The translations under genes and the position numbers were made by a program. The notes beneath the pieces are model-generated. The model made no database searches. It was given only the letters and a program-made list of their open reading frames with translations, and was not told the DNA's origin. DNA of 64,000 nt from a virus. The first letter of the stretch is position 1. Each line of letters starts with the position of its first letter. The stretch lies in the IMG/VR virus record IMGVR_UViG_3300044631_001772, positions 1-64,000 of that record, one strand, 5' to 3'. This document shows, piece by piece, positions 18,801 to 28,200 of this stretch.

Positions 18801-20635
18801 GAATTAATTGGATAATGCGAAATTCAAATACACAAGGTTATGAATTTGATAGTTTTATCTACACTGACAATATCAATTCAATAATTTATGATGATGACAA
18901 TTCAGTTTTTCTTGCTGCTGGTGGAGCAGTGGTGCCGGCGGGGATAACTATTAACAATTATCTATCAGTTTCCGATATCAATTCTTTAAGTTCTTTGTTT
19001 GTAGTTAAATCTTTCAAGATTACTAGACCTGGATATGGATTTAAAAAAGGTGATGTATTTAAACCAGTTGGTCTAGTAACTGCTTATGGTCTAGCAAGCC
19101 CAGTTTCTCAGTTTGAATTGACGGTTTTAGAAACCTTTACAGATTCATTTGGATCTTGGCAATTTGGTGAACTAGATTATATTGATTCAGTTCAAAATTA
19201 TCAAGATGGATCTAGAACTAGATTCCCACTTTATTATAATTCTCAACTATTAAGTTTTGAAAGAAGTAGTAGTGATTCAGATTCTCAGTTGATTGACTTC
19301 GATTCTTTATTAATAATTTTTATTAATGGTATTTTACAAGAACCAAAAGTTGCATATCAATTTGAAGGTGGAACATCATTTACATTTACTCAGGCTCCAA
19401 AACCAGAAGATCAAGTTTCAATTTTCTTCTATAAAGGTAGTTCTTCAGATAGTACTTCTGTTGATGTGTTTGAATCTTTAAAAATAGGAGACAACCTACA
19501 AGTTTATAGTAACAATGCTTTACTTGACATTACTACAACACAAAATATAAGAACAATTTCGGATATTCCTTCTTCCGACAAAGTTCAAACAAATCTATAC
19601 ACATTAGATGGTATTGATATCACATATGAAAAGCCTGTAAGTTGGACAAAACAAAAAACAGATCAAATTATTGACGGTAATATTGTTTCTAAATCTAGAG
19701 ACTCTATTGAACCACAAATATACCCAACAGCAAAAATTATTAAAAACATTGGCATATCTGATACTGAAGTTTATGTTGATAATGCACAGTTCTTTAACTA
19801 CGAAGGTGAATTACCAGGAAGTATTGATTTTAATGCTCTCATTGTCTCTGGTTCCCCAGACCCAGTTTCTGCCGCAATTACAGCGATTGTTTCTGCTGCA
19901 GGAACAATTCAATCACTTACTATTAATAATTCCGGAAGTGGTTATGTCGGTTCTGCAGTAACAGTTAAGATATCTGCACCACCAACTGTGGGTGTTGGCA
20001 TTGGAACTGTTGCAACTGCATCAATTTCCATTGTAAATGGTTCTCTTTCTGTGGCAACTATAACAAACCCAGGTTTTGGTTATACAACAAGTATTGTACC
20101 TCAGGTCATTGCCCCTCTACCAGATCCAACCTATGAAAATATTTCCGACATTACTGCACTTATTGGTGCATCAGGAAATATTACTGGAATTGGAACAACA
20201 GTTGGAATTGGAACTGATTTAGCAATTAAATTTACATTATCATCAGTTAATGGTTTATCAGTTGGTTATCCAATTTATATTTTTGACACCAAAGTTGGAA
20301 ATGGTGTTACTTCAATATATTCATCTAATGATGCAATTATTGGTATTGGAACTACATTCTTAGATAACATTTATAATATTAGTGGAATTGATGCTGGTGT
20401 AGGTATAATAACTTGCAATATTAGATCTAATTCTTCTATCGTAGGAATTGCAACTACAGGTTTAACTGTAGGAAAATTCTCTTGGGGCAAGTTATCTGGA
20501 TTTACAAGATCATCTTCACCAGTTTCAATTGCAGTTTCTGGGTTTACAATTAATGCTGGTCTTACGACGTTCCCAACCATTCAAAGAAGAGGATATGGTT
20601 TAAGGAATATTGGACCAATTGAAAAGAACTTGTGA
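6857..20635 (+). CDS. giant baseplate wedge/fibre protein in the gp7 position
   Basis: A single open frame of 4,592 residues, several times the size of T4 gp7 (about 1,030), in gp7's place between gp6 and gp8. The first ~70 residues (FESRVKIQQVIGNQLPEFIL) look like a conserved cyanophage wedge-attachment domain. The rest is beta-rich and modular: 'GFP..G.LKIDNEIITY' modules (about 79-132 and 325-385), many GxGY/'SGSGY..P' modules, a YHYH-like GWAYDGNPIYGSYGY (about 1235-1249), seven 44-residue repeats (1870-2170), seven W..R[ST] units (3722-4026), and a terminal ANPGFGY-type region. Likely a baseplate protein with receptor- or glycan-binding appendages. No peptidase motif seen. Confidence 0.8.
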   Translation: MIQTGFESRVKIQQVIGNQLPEFILDESPKASEFLKQYYISQEYQGGTVDIAENLDQYLKLDNLIPEVVVGSTTLVSSVDSSDTEITVDSVKGFPPTYGLLKIDNEIITYTSINGNTFTGCIRGFSGITTYNAGITTSNTTNYSGDLLFSTSESASHDADSPVTNLSSLFLKEFYKKLKYSLTPGLENIDFVSDLNVGNFIKEARTLYESKGTEESFRILFNVLFGETPKIINLENNLIKPSSATYVRREVIVAEKISGNPLLLTGQTIKKTTDEVTSASVSEVEIIRRSGKVYYKLLLFIGYDDAFPTVTGNFNITSSTKNIEPVSVGDSVITVDSTIGFPSSGVLYSGNNEITYQSKSINQFFGCYGVTEEIDTASTIRSNDTYYGYENGDTSKKVELRITGVLSNFVPVTQSSSVDVGEEISIKHLGEVVENPIENASYKEIFANSWIYNTSSRYQIDSFSSGLTSQVVLKSEIDKSSLKVGDTIEILNRTTENIIASNLIVTQINGKQVTTNNSFELNSSFDYDIRRKLKFASSSIVPLEYENLTCDIQNVYVENDKFVYVASNSLPSYEITKNIFSYQASSVSGQNADTGDYSIINFIEKVSFYSGSEIYYSPSDSPISGLVEGTYYVDVINDKRQIRLYNSRSFVGSSNYIEFGNLTSGIHTFTLNSQKEGVISTQKILRKFPLSVNIADGESDLTPVGQVGILINGVEISGYKTNDKVYYGPLQSVNVLNGGSGFDVINPPTITPSSGNALLQPIVRGSFEKVYVDPQDFDIDTLVSIAVTGGNGRGASFEPVIELRNREIQFDARQIEFGGGVDTSVETITFLSSHGLIDGQPITYNPQNNASLGIGTFNGSNTNTGLTLKKDATYFAKYISDTTIQLYQQLSDCRLGINTVGFTTIGTSGIHKFATEPKKTLIDVKVINQGSNYENRKLRVKTTGISTVNSTVSFTNHGFADGDVVTYTYQTTGISGLSTSNQYYILKIDDDTFRIANAGIGATNPSNYQRRKFAEFESTGSGYQIFNYPEICLSVEYSAAGIGSIQSKRTIVSTPIVRGEIVGVYVYESGSDYGSSILNLHKKPTITIKNGKNAQLNPVIVNGAIQDVNIQYSGSEYYSTPDIKVTGSGTGAVIKPVITNNKLTDVVIINSGIGYTSTNTTLTIEPAGKNAILSSQVRSITVNKNLLYGEENDAREIANELLTSSLSNLEYSVCGYSENIQNEFGDDGSSHSPIIGWAYDGNPIYGSYGYSDPEDRNSPIKRLSSGYSLNTSNIENRPSSFDDGFFVEDYKFTNNGDLDEYNGRFCVTPEFSNGVYAYFATSEQNLFGDLVGQFPYFIGERYRSKFITENSSLDQTFDFNNSNLIRNTLPYKVNEEYAGNDFIIESNEVINQVTVVESVTTGSVENYQIIDSGDDYKIGDVLEFDQQNTGGAGLSAQISEVTGKEIVDINTSITSYDDAIFTWNNGQKIEVTVSPRHSLENLDYVNVSGFSSSLSSLNGFQQIGVTSYSSSLIQQMPAYSAAGIVTDIYIASIPENLSIGSSIGIEAETLSVLNIFNNIIRVRREATGSAHTATTPVYFIPNTFTINKSVDYFESKVNDLVYFNPKYSVGVGTTSGIGIAVTYNVGVQTNNIISIPTQSIYLPNHPFKTNQAVIFSNPSGTSAISVANTSSSASFNLPSSGDTQTVYVISQSVDYIGIVTQVGLTTSTKGLFFLSNGSNDYQYSLQSNFNQVKGDVEKVKAQVSVSTSHNLTSGDTIKLLVEPNLSVGIGTSTAVRVKRNVVADCVIIDSIEISYSDINTTTQEITIPSHNFKTGDRIVYVENKSISGQSNTVYYVYKVDSNRIKLCETLVDCLSNPPITVDIDAGTIKTFGNVGIAAAKWSGGVLANNGKIYGIPYNSSSILEIDPVGLTTNTFGNVGTGSAKWIEGVLANNGKIYGIPLSASQVLEIDPVGLTTNTFGNVGSSGLKWSGGVLANNGKIYGIPFGASQVLEIDPVGLTTNTFGNVGSSILKWFGGVLANNGKIYGIPYRSSTVLEIDPVGLTTNTFGNVGSTINKWSGGVLANNGKIYGIPFNVSQVLEIDPVGLTTNTFGNVGTGNNEWIGGVLANNGKIYGIPYNSSSILEIDPAVGIAITFGNVGTGVAKWSGGVLANNGKIYGIPYNSSSVLEFVTNPNDPENLPEIQKINPAIQTIKNNNLVFDLSDSSLSGYNFKIFYDQNFKDEFVSTGSTNSFSVSGVGTVGVSTNASLTINYSSELPTQLFYNLEKSGYISTADKEVQNYSQINFVDSYYNGFYSISGVGTTTFQISLPNLPENLNYTSNDCDTLEYTTNSSTASGGVSKIRTISPGVGFNKIPSFSGTNSTNGKGAYLIAKSSSIGNINQTRILNEGFEYPSDKTLRPTANIPKLLIIKDSNTISNISVSNGGKNYTTAPDLIIVNSETGEKIDSGLLTANLSGTGIISVNIVQGPKGLPSRPVDIKTINNTNGVGIQTITSSSSGIVTCYLVTPSSGFDIEPFTVGDKIFVEGIQKYSNDGDGFNSENYGYNFFTITAYENGGTLLTRKLEYNLSGLSTNVGIAKTVQESYGYIVNYNNYPVFDVTQTYSPFIIGENLSVQNETGFELQDLRVIQDNQNYIKVSGNYDINTNDVIRGIQSGNIATIDDVKITTGYFNIDYASTQRIGWSDDIGKLDEDTQVIPDNDYYQTLSYSVKSNQEWVDIVTPVNSILHPSGFKNFADTTIDKNVGVETTTASESLQILYDIIDERRVDTINNFDLVTDVDTINNSSRYLKFKNRKLADYIECRTNRVLAIDDISGEFSSSDSQSEGFANVLEITPSDKYNRYLVQIISDDNSQIQFTEIVVINDDTNIYTLEKSSISNLEDQIGDIDGYVDENNNFYLKFTPYDPYNIDYNIKILSDNFTTFFSGIGTYSIGFIDLIGSNASVSSGITTSLVSKNISQLEAIYSNIHILDTNTDEMNYVEIYVDHNGEDTNITEFYIDSNSELSSNFIGSFGASISGGILTLNYTNTSSNDVIIRSKNIGFNTTASGIGTYRFKKTGQLDGYERTVNYIANYSNVSSASTVISLNTTEFTSVKSTVRVSIGNTSALHQVMMIVNGTETYTVQYPSLSIGSTSGIGSFGGSISGSTASLIFYPDTSLSGTFEILSFNEKFYTYLDKINQPSDLEYANIIESIHTANYYSVNSENINRLDFELTYQGYPIFMKEFDPTDSSILNLSTGEFTIPNHFFSTGERLIYTPKTTFLGVGQTSVGIGSTLNSAGIVTNRLPSDVYVYKINNDKFKISTRKDYALAGIYVTFTSVGEGNAHQLEMYKKNEKSIISIDNIIQYPIAYSLITHTLDNYSSIGFTTSTFALSGISSIAVEDLLKVDDEYMKVNNVGFGTTVFGPISFTGSVPLVEVERGFVGSSATSHNNLSTANVYRGSYNIVGNKIFFTAPPTGSNMDQIGPDIDNLPEARSSFNGRVFLRKDYSSNQVYDNISEKFTGIDQSYTLSSQGINTVGLGTSGGSGIVLINGIFQTPTTQNNLNNNFRILENTTVGVSSIVFSGITSSNGSIIISQNDVNLNQLPRGGLIVSLGSTSGLGYAPLVGSSVTAIIGAGGSITSIGIGTTGNWGSGYRNPVSIAITESGHTGAAATISATVGAGGTLAFTVTGGGSGYTNPTIIIPSPNYENLSVTGVSRLGIGSTSSTGVGLLLNVEVGESNQEQLEPINWTLRSSPYNSGTFGIDIGNTNLVSYGNGIYIAAGEIYDSNLPFYDSYITTSTDAITWELRTSSIGGSTVFAITYANNVYVAGGVSGILNTSTDAITWELRTSSIGGSTVFAITYANNVYVAGGASGILNTSTDAISWTRRTSGFGNSFIYALTFANNTYVAGGFVSGGSGILGTSTDSINWTLRTTSFGNNNPIYALTFGNNVYVAGGYGGILNTSTDTITWIPTPSGFDTDSIKTLAFGNNSYVAGGNNGKIGTSVDGINWIMRNSNTQGYEFDSFIYTDNINSIIYDDDNSVFLAAGGAVVPAGITINNYLSVSDINSLSSLFVVKSFKITRPGYGFKKGDVFKPVGLVTAYGLASPVSQFELTVLETFTDSFGSWQFGELDYIDSVQNYQDGSRTRFPLYYNSQLLSFERSSSDSDSQLIDFDSLLIIFINGILQEPKVAYQFEGGTSFTFTQAPKPEDQVSIFFYKGSSSDSTSVDVFESLKIGDNLQVYSNNALLDITTTQNIRTISDIPSSDKVQTNLYTLDGIDITYEKPVSWTKQKTDQIIDGNIVSKSRDSIEPQIYPTAKIIKNIGISDTEVYVDNAQFFNYEGELPGSIDFNALIVSGSPDPVSAAITAIVSAAGTIQSLTINNSGSGYVGSAVTVKISAPPTVGVGIGTVATASISIVNGSLSVATITNPGFGYTTSIVPQVIAPLPDPTYENISDITALIGASGNITGIGTTVGIGTDLAIKFTLSSVNGLSVGYPIYIFDTKVGNGVTSIYSSNDAIIGIGTTFLDNIYNISGIDAGVGIITCNIRSNSSIVGIATTGLTVGKFSWGKLSGFTRSSSPVSIAVSGFTINAGLTTFPTIQRRGYGLRNIGPIEKNL
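12464..13370 (+). repeat. seven in-phase 132-bp coding repeats (beta-propeller-like)
   Basis: The core GGVLANNGKIYGIP recurs seven times. Its GGT codon lies at 12506, 12638, 12770, 12902, 13034, 13166 and 13298, exactly 132 bp apart. Most units end LEIDPVGLTTNTFGNVG. Seven units of 44 residues suit a seven-bladed propeller. DNA identity in the core is very high, while the KW-flanking and post-GIP residues vary. Confidence 0.9.
18023..18930 (+). repeat. second seven-unit repeat region (W..R[ST], BNR-like)
   Basis: Units carry I[NTS]W-x-x-R[TS], a Gly-rich loop, then Y-x-NN-x-Y-V-A-G-G. Seven degenerate units of about 38-45 residues are visible: INWTLRSS, ITWELRTS twice, ISWTRRTS, INWTLRTT, ITWIPTPS and INWIMRNS. 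This resembles sialidase/BNR-type propellers of phage fibre proteins. Confidence 0.8.
18182..18420 (+). repeat. 120-bp tandem duplication, nearly perfect
   Basis: 18182-18300 and 18302-18420 are identical except for one base (GTT at 18274-18276 versus GCT at 18394-18396; Val to Ala). The period is exactly 120 bp, adding one 40-residue unit. The near identity points to a recent duplication within the second repeat region. Confidence 0.92.
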
Positions 20636-20641
20636 TATTGA

Positions 20642-20649
20642 TATAAATA
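20642..20649 (+). promoter_or_regulatory. late promoter TATAAATA before gp8
   Basis: Exact T4 late consensus, 27 bases (start to start) before the gp8 ATG, in the short gap after the giant gene. Confidence 0.75.
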
Positions 20650-20668
20650 TAGAAAAAACTATATTCAA

Positions 20669-22228
20669 ATGTCTGCACTTGTAACAGATCAATTTAGAAT
20701 TCTGAATGGATCCAATTTCATAGATTCTGTTCAGGATTCTTCAAATTCATATTATGTCTTTGTAGGTCTATCAAATCCAACTACCTCTGGTTTTGGTAGA
20801 GATTCTAATTGGGATACAACTCCACCTAATCCCACTGATAATATAGATTATTTGAATCAATACAAAACGACTGCTCTTTTTGGTAAAAAAATTACAAGTG
20901 CAAATGTTAAAAGAGTAGTTAGAAGAATTGATTGGGTAAGAGGTACAAAATATGAAATGTACAGACCCGATTACAGTGTTGTAAATCCTTCACCAATTAC
21001 CGGTGCAATGAGATTATATGATGCTAACTATTATGTTATTAATTCTGATTATAGAGTTTATATTTGCATTGACAACGGTTCCTCTGGTATTAATACAACA
21101 GGAAGTGCATCCCAAGATGAACCAACTTTTACAGATTTAGAACCATCTCCAGCAGGTGAAAGTGGTGATGGTTATCTTTGGAAATATCTTTATACAGTCT
21201 CACCGAGTGATATTATTAAATTTGATTCTATTGAATATATCATTGTACCAAATGACTGGGACACATCTACAGATGCCCAAATAACCGCTGTTAGAGAAAA
21301 TGGCGACTCCACTCTAAATGATAATCAAATCAAAAAAGTTTATATTGAAAAAAGAGGATTGGGGTATACATTGTCTTCTGGACAGTCTTGCAATATTATT
21401 GGAGACGGTAGTGGTGCCACAGTAACTGTAGAAGTGGACTCATCAGGAAGAATTACAGATACTACTGTAACTTCTGGTGGTAAAAATTATACTTATGGTT
21501 TAGTTGATTTAGGAACAACAACAATCCCAGGTCAATATGCAGAATTGATTCCAATCATACCACCATCAAAAGGACATGGTTTTGATATCTATAAGGAATT
21601 AGGTGCTGATAAAATTTTAATCTATGCTAGATTTGATGATTCAACTAAAAACTTCCCTATTGATTCGAAATTTGCTCAAGTTGGAATATTGAAAAATCCA
21701 TCAGTATTTGATTCTACGGGCATTAATACAACAAATTTTACATCAACAGAATTTTCTGCCGTTTACGCACTAAAACTTGGCGGAACACCATCAGGTTCAA
21801 TTTCAGTTGGAGATAAAATTCAACAATCAGTTACTGGCGGGAAGGCAATTGGTTATGTTGCATCATATGATTCTGAAACACAAGTTCTAAAGTATTTTAG
21901 AGATAGATCTTTATACTTCAACCCCACAACTTATGATCAAACTGATTATATTGGTATATCATCTACAGGAAAAGTATTAGATTTTAATTCAACCAATCAA
22001 ATTACAAAAGTTGGTGGTGGGTTTAATGCCTCTGTAGATAGTTCTTTTTCTGGTATTACAACAACAATTTCAAATAAAATTGTAAATCTGGGGGTAGAAT
22101 TTACAAATGGTCTTGCAAATCCAGAGATAAATAATAAGTCTGGTGATGTAATCTACATTGATAATAGACCTACAGTAACAAGAAGTTCTAGACAAAAAGA
22201 AGACGTTAAAATTATCCTGGAATTTTAA
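20669..22228 (+). CDS. 8: baseplate wedge subunit gp8
   Basis: 519 residues. The opening MSALVTDQFRILNGSNFIDS, then YYVFVGLSNPTTSGFGR, TALFGKKIT and RRIDWVRGTKYEMYR, is the typical cyanophage gp8 signature. GDGYLWKYLYTVSPSDIIKF follows. It is longer than T4 gp8 (334) because of an insertion with RGLGYTLSSGQS and GSGATVTVEV, the same GxGY beta module seen in the giant gene and gp14. It forms part of the wedge around gp7/gp10. Three bases separate it from the next gene. Confidence 0.9.
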   Translation: MSALVTDQFRILNGSNFIDSVQDSSNSYYVFVGLSNPTTSGFGRDSNWDTTPPNPTDNIDYLNQYKTTALFGKKITSANVKRVVRRIDWVRGTKYEMYRPDYSVVNPSPITGAMRLYDANYYVINSDYRVYICIDNGSSGINTTGSASQDEPTFTDLEPSPAGESGDGYLWKYLYTVSPSDIIKFDSIEYIIVPNDWDTSTDAQITAVRENGDSTLNDNQIKKVYIEKRGLGYTLSSGQSCNIIGDGSGATVTVEVDSSGRITDTTVTSGGKNYTYGLVDLGTTTIPGQYAELIPIIPPSKGHGFDIYKELGADKILIYARFDDSTKNFPIDSKFAQVGILKNPSVFDSTGINTTNFTSTEFSAVYALKLGGTPSGSISVGDKIQQSVTGGKAIGYVASYDSETQVLKYFRDRSLYFNPTTYDQTDYIGISSTGKVLDFNSTNQITKVGGGFNASVDSSFSGITTTISNKIVNLGVEFTNGLANPEINNKSGDVIYIDNRPTVTRSSRQKEDVKIILEF

Positions 22229-22231
22229 GAA

Positions 22232-25200
22232 ATGGCTCAGAAAACAAATCTTAATGTAAGCCCCTACTATGATGATTTTAATGAGCCTGATGTAGGCGCT
22301 AAAGACAAAAATTATTATAAGGTTTTATTTAATCCGGGAAAACCTGTTCAAGCGAGAGAATTAAATACTTTACAATCTATTCTACAAGATCAAGTAGAAT
22401 CTTTTGGTAGTCATATTTTCAAAGAAGGGTCAATGGTGATCCCTGGAAATATTGTTTACGATAATCAATTTTATTCAGTTAAATTAAATCCCACAATTTA
22501 CGGCGCAAATATTATTTCATATCTTGAGCAGTTTGTTGGGAAAAAAATTACCGGTCAAACTTCTGGGACTACAGCAACAGTACAAAAAGTCCAATTACCA
22601 AATTCAGAAGTTGAATATGCAACCATTTATGTAAAATATCAAGATTCCGATAATAATTTTACATTTAATGAATTCCAAGATGGTGAATTTTTATATGCGA
22701 GTGAAAATGTAGTATACTCAGGAACGACAATTGCTTCTGGTACACCTTTCGCTTCCACTATTTCCAATAGTTCAACTTCTACTGGATCTGCATCTTCTAT
22801 TGGTGAAGGCGTATATTTTATCCGAGGAACATTTGTACGTGTTCCTAAGCAAACAATAATTCTTGATTATTATTCAAACACCCCATCATATAGAGTAGGT
22901 TTAAGAGTAAACGAACAAATCATCACAGCAAAAGATGACCCGACATTATATGATAATGCAAAAGGTTTTACAAACTATGCAGCACCTGGATCTGATAGAT
23001 TTAAAATATCATTAACATTAGACAAAAAACTTTTATCTGACATTGAGAATGATACTGATTTTGTCGAGTTATTAAGAGTTCAAGATGGAAACATTAAAAA
23101 GATTGAAACTAAATCCCAATATTCTATTATTAGAGATTATCTTGCCCAAAGAACATATGATGAATCTGGGGATTATGTTGTAACTCCATTTCAATTTTCA
23201 TTAAACAATTCTCTTAACAATAGATTAGGAAACGATGGTCTTTTCTTTAGTAATGAAAAGACAGAACAAAATAATATACCATCAGATAATTTGATGTGTG
23301 TTAAGTTTTCACCAGGAAAGGCTTATGTTAGAGGTTATGATATTGAAAAAACTGGTGTAGAAATTGTAGATGTTCCAAAACCCAGGACGTCCCTATCAAA
23401 ATCAAATGTTAATATACCATTTGAAATGGGCAATTTGATTAGAGTCAATAATTCTTCTGGAGCGCCAAAACAAAAGTCTTCAATTGATCTCTATAACCAA
23501 AGAAAATCATCAACAATTGCTGCAACAGGAACAAAAATAGGTGATGCTAGAGTTTATGCTTTTAATTTAACTGATGCAGCATACTCGAATGTTGCTACAA
23601 ATTGGGATCTATACTTATATGATATTCAAACATATACACAATTAACGTTAAATCAATCAATATCTGGTGCTCAACTTCCAATAACATCCTTTATAAAGGG
23701 TAAGAGTAGTGGTGCAAGTGGATATGCCACTGCTGCCGGTACAGGTTCTGATATTATTTCTCTTAGACAGACATCAGGTACTTTTATTGTTGGTGAGCAA
23801 ATTATAATTAATGGTCTAGAATTATATCCCAGAACAATTAAATCAATTAGAGTATATTCCACTCAAGATATAAAATCTTTATTCCAATCAACTGCAACTT
23901 CTGGTTTTTCTACGGCTTTTGCGGCAGATGCTCAGTTAGATAAAACAACTGCGTTTGGATTTTCTCCAACAGATGTTATTACTATTCAATCATCAGGTGC
24001 TGTTTCTTCTTCAGGAAAACCTTTTAGTGGAATTGCATCTGATACAATTATCAGATACCAAAGAGTAGGTTTTGTTACCGAAACTTACAATAGAGTTCTG
24101 TCTGTTTCGTCAGATGGTTCATCTATGACACTTGTTGGTATTAATACTGTGTCGGGTGTTTGTGATGGTGGATTGCCATTATCACAAACAAGTACAACTT
24201 TTTCAATCGGTGCTCCAAAAATTAGAAATGAGCAAAAAGGTTACCTTTATGCTCAATTGCCTGATGCCAATATTGCATCAACTAACCTGAGTAACTCCAC
24301 ATTATCATTTACAGCACAATCTAACACAACTTTAACACCATCTAGCAACACTCTGACAGTTACAACAGGAAATTTTGATTTAGGGATTAGTTCATCATTT
24401 TCTCAATTCCAGTCTTTTGATGAGGAAAGATATTCAATTCATTATGCTGACGGTAGCATAGAAGGTCTAACATCAGATAAAGTAACTCTATCTAATAATC
24501 AAGTAACATTTAATAATATCCAAAATAAAAATATTTCTACAATTAATGCCACCTTTATTAAAAATGGCACACAAAGTAAAGTAAAACAATTTACGCGAAG
24601 TCAAACCATTAATGTAAATCTATCAAAATATCCAGAATCTGGTACAGGAATTAGTACTTCTATTAATGATGGATTAACATATAATCAATTTTATGGTTTA
24701 AGGGTTCAAGATGAAGAGATATGTTTAAAATACCCAGATGTTGTAAAAGTGATTGCAGTGTATGAATCTTTAAATACTTCAGCACCTTCATTAGATACTT
24801 TAACCTTTAGTTCAATTGCAAATGTAGATACAAATGCAATCGTTGGTGAGAATATTATTGGACAATCCAGTAAGGCAATCGCCAGAGTTGTAACTAAACC
24901 ATCTTCAAATAATCTTGGTATTGTGTATTTGAATACTAATAGATTTATTGCTGGTGAGAATGTTACTTTCGAAGAGTCCAACATTAATACATCAATTGCT
25001 ACAATTATCCAAGGAAATTATAAAAATATTACCAATAGTTTTACACTTGATAAAGGTCAAAAAGAGCAATATTATGATTATTCGAAAATTATTAGAAACT
25101 CCGGAGAATCTGCTCCAACCAAACAACTTTTAATCGTATTTGATTATTATTCAATTCCATCTGGTGATACTGGAGACGTATTTACAGTTAATAGTTATAC

Positions 25201-28200
25201 TGCAGAAAGATTTGGTTCCGATATCCCATCTATAGGTAAAGACAATGTGAGAGCATCTGATACCCTTGATTTTAGACCAAGAGTATCAATATTTTCTAGC
25301 ACAACTTCTTCACCATTCGACTTCTCTTCAAGATCTTTTGGAACTGATCCAAAGTTGATTCTATCTCCGAATGAAAATTCTTTGATTGGATATGATTTTT
25401 ATCTTGGAAGAATCGACAAGTTATATCTTGATAAATTAGGAAACTTCATTGTTCTTCAAGGAACCCCATCAACTGATCCTAAGGCACCATCAAAACCTGA
25501 TGATGTAATGGAGATTGCAACAATAAATCTTCCACCATATCTTTATAATCCAAAAGATGCGTCAGTCTTTCTTGCAGATAATAGAAGATATACGATGCGT
25601 GATATTGGTTTAATTGAAGATAGAGTAGAAAATCTTGAAAGAGTTACCTCTTTATCTCTTTTGGAACTTAATGTTCAAACATTACAAATTCAGGATGCAC
25701 AAGGTTTTAATAGATTTAAAACAGGATTTTTTGTCGATGATTTTAAAAACACAGATTTAATTAATACGGATGTATCAAAAGTTGAAGTAGATTTTGAGAA
25801 TGATGAATTAACTCCACAAATTAGTAGAAATAGTATTAATTTACTTCCTGTTTCTGCCCAGGTCTTTACCGACGAAACTTTAGATCTTAGTAGCAATTTC
25901 TCTTTATATGATTCAAATGTTCAAAAAATCAATGATGTAATTACATTAAAGTACGAATCTATTGGTTGGATTGAGCAACCATTGGCAACTAAGGTTGAAA
26001 ATGTGAACCCATTCCATGTCGTTTCTTACAGTGGAACTATTAAACTTAATCCATCTAGTGATAGTTGGGTAAGAACAATTAGACTTGCAGATGTAAATAT
26101 TAATCAAACAAACTGGGTCTGGTTGAGAGCAACTGGACGTTGGGCTATTGTTGGATCAAGTTCTTCTACAAATGTTGATGATAGATTACTTGCCAGTGGA
26201 ACCGAACTCTATATGAGATCCCGTAACACTGGTTTTAGTGCAGTTAATATGAAACCATTGACACAAACTTATCAATTCTTAGATGGTAATAGTGGTGTAG
26301 ATTTTATTCCAAAACTTGTTGAGATTGCGAATGATTCTACTCTACAAAACTATGGCGCATCGGCAGCATTTTCTGTTGGAGAAACTGTTGTTGGTTCATA
26401 TAATGGACAAAACTTAATTAGATTTAGAGTTGCAACATCAAATCATAAAGAGGGTCCATTTAGTTCCCCAACAACAACATATAATATTAACCCATACAAT
26501 AAGAGCGAAAATATTCCCTCTTCATATAGTTTAACTTCTAAAGTTCTCAATATTGATATTGATTCCCTTTGCGCTGAAGCTCAAGGTTTATATTCTGGTT
26601 ATCTTATTACTGGAATGAAATTAGTTGGACAAACTAGTGGTGCTGTTGCTTATGTTAAAACCCTTAGATTAATTACAGATAACTATGGAGATTTGAAGGG
26701 TTCTTTCTTCTTAAGAGATCCAAATACAAATCCTACACCTCCAGTTAGAATCGCCACTGGTTCTAAGGTTTATAAATTAACATCAAGTTCAACAAATCAG
26801 ACTCCACTTCCAGGAAGCAAACTTATTTGTTCTGCAGAAACGATTTATAAGGCAGAAGGTACTTGGGAACAGAGACAAAGAGTTACAACAACATCAACAA
26901 CCATTTATTTCGTTGATCCTTTAGCACAATCTTTCTCTGTTGGCGGAAATATTGAAGATACTAATGGCAATTCTCCAAATGATGATGCAAATGGTGCATA
27001 CTTAACTGCGGTGGATTTATTCTTTGCAAGTAAAGATCCAAATAATGCCCCACTAACGGTAGAAGTTAGAACTGTTGAACTAGGAACACCTACTAGAGTA
27101 ATTGTTGGCAATCCTGTTACCCTAAAACCAGATCAAATTCAAACGTCAACTAATGCGTCTGTTGCAACAACAGTAACATTCGACTATCCAATTTATCTTG
27201 CACCTGGACTAGAGTATGCCATTGTTCTTCTTGCCCCTCAAACTGATCAATATGAGGTTTGGATCGCAGAGATGGGTGAGAAGACTGTAAATACTGCAAA
27301 TCTTCCAGATGCTGAAAGTGTAAGATACACAAAACAGTTTGCAATTGGTAGTCTCTTCAAATCACAAAATGGTTCAATTTGGACTGAGAATCAATATCAA
27401 GATCTCAAGTTTAAACTTTACAAGGCAAACTTTACTGCAACAAGTGGAAGTGTATTCTTCCAAAATCCAACTTTAAACGAAAGTAATGGGTATGTTCCAA
27501 CACTTTCAAACAATCCAGTCACAACTTTACCTAAAAAGTTTGCAATTGGTATAAGCACTGTAACAAGTAGTGCAATGATTGGGATCTTAACGACTGGAAG
27601 AAAAATTGCAGACGCAGCAAAACCATACAATTATGGTTATATTGTTGGCACCGGAAGTTCGGTATCAACTGTAGGTATTACGACTGGTGGGTCAAATTAT
27701 ACAACCACTTCTAATGTTGGAACATATTCGATTACTGGAAGTGGAACTGGTTTGAGACTCAATATTACTGCAACCAATGGTGCTGTTTCTGCCGCTACAG
27801 TTGCATCTGTTGGAAATGGTTATGCAGTAGGAGATGTGGTTGGAATCACGACTGCCAATGTTTCACCTGCCGCAGGTCGTGATGCAAGAATTACAATCAC
27901 TGCAATAACTGGTTTAGATACCCTGTACATCTCAAATGCTCAGGCAGAATCATTTACAACCGTTGGGATTTCTACTTTAGTTTATTATAATGACTCTGGA
28001 ACTGCAATCTCTCTTGCAAGCACAACTATTAGAACTTCATCTCCAGTTGGTGGAATTTATGCTGGTAACTTTATGAAGGTAAATCATTTTGATCATGGAA
28101 TGTACGCAGCAAACAATAAACTTACATTATATAATGTAGAATCTAATATTATTCCAACTACACTTTCTTTACCTCTACTTTCAACAGACACTTCTATTAG

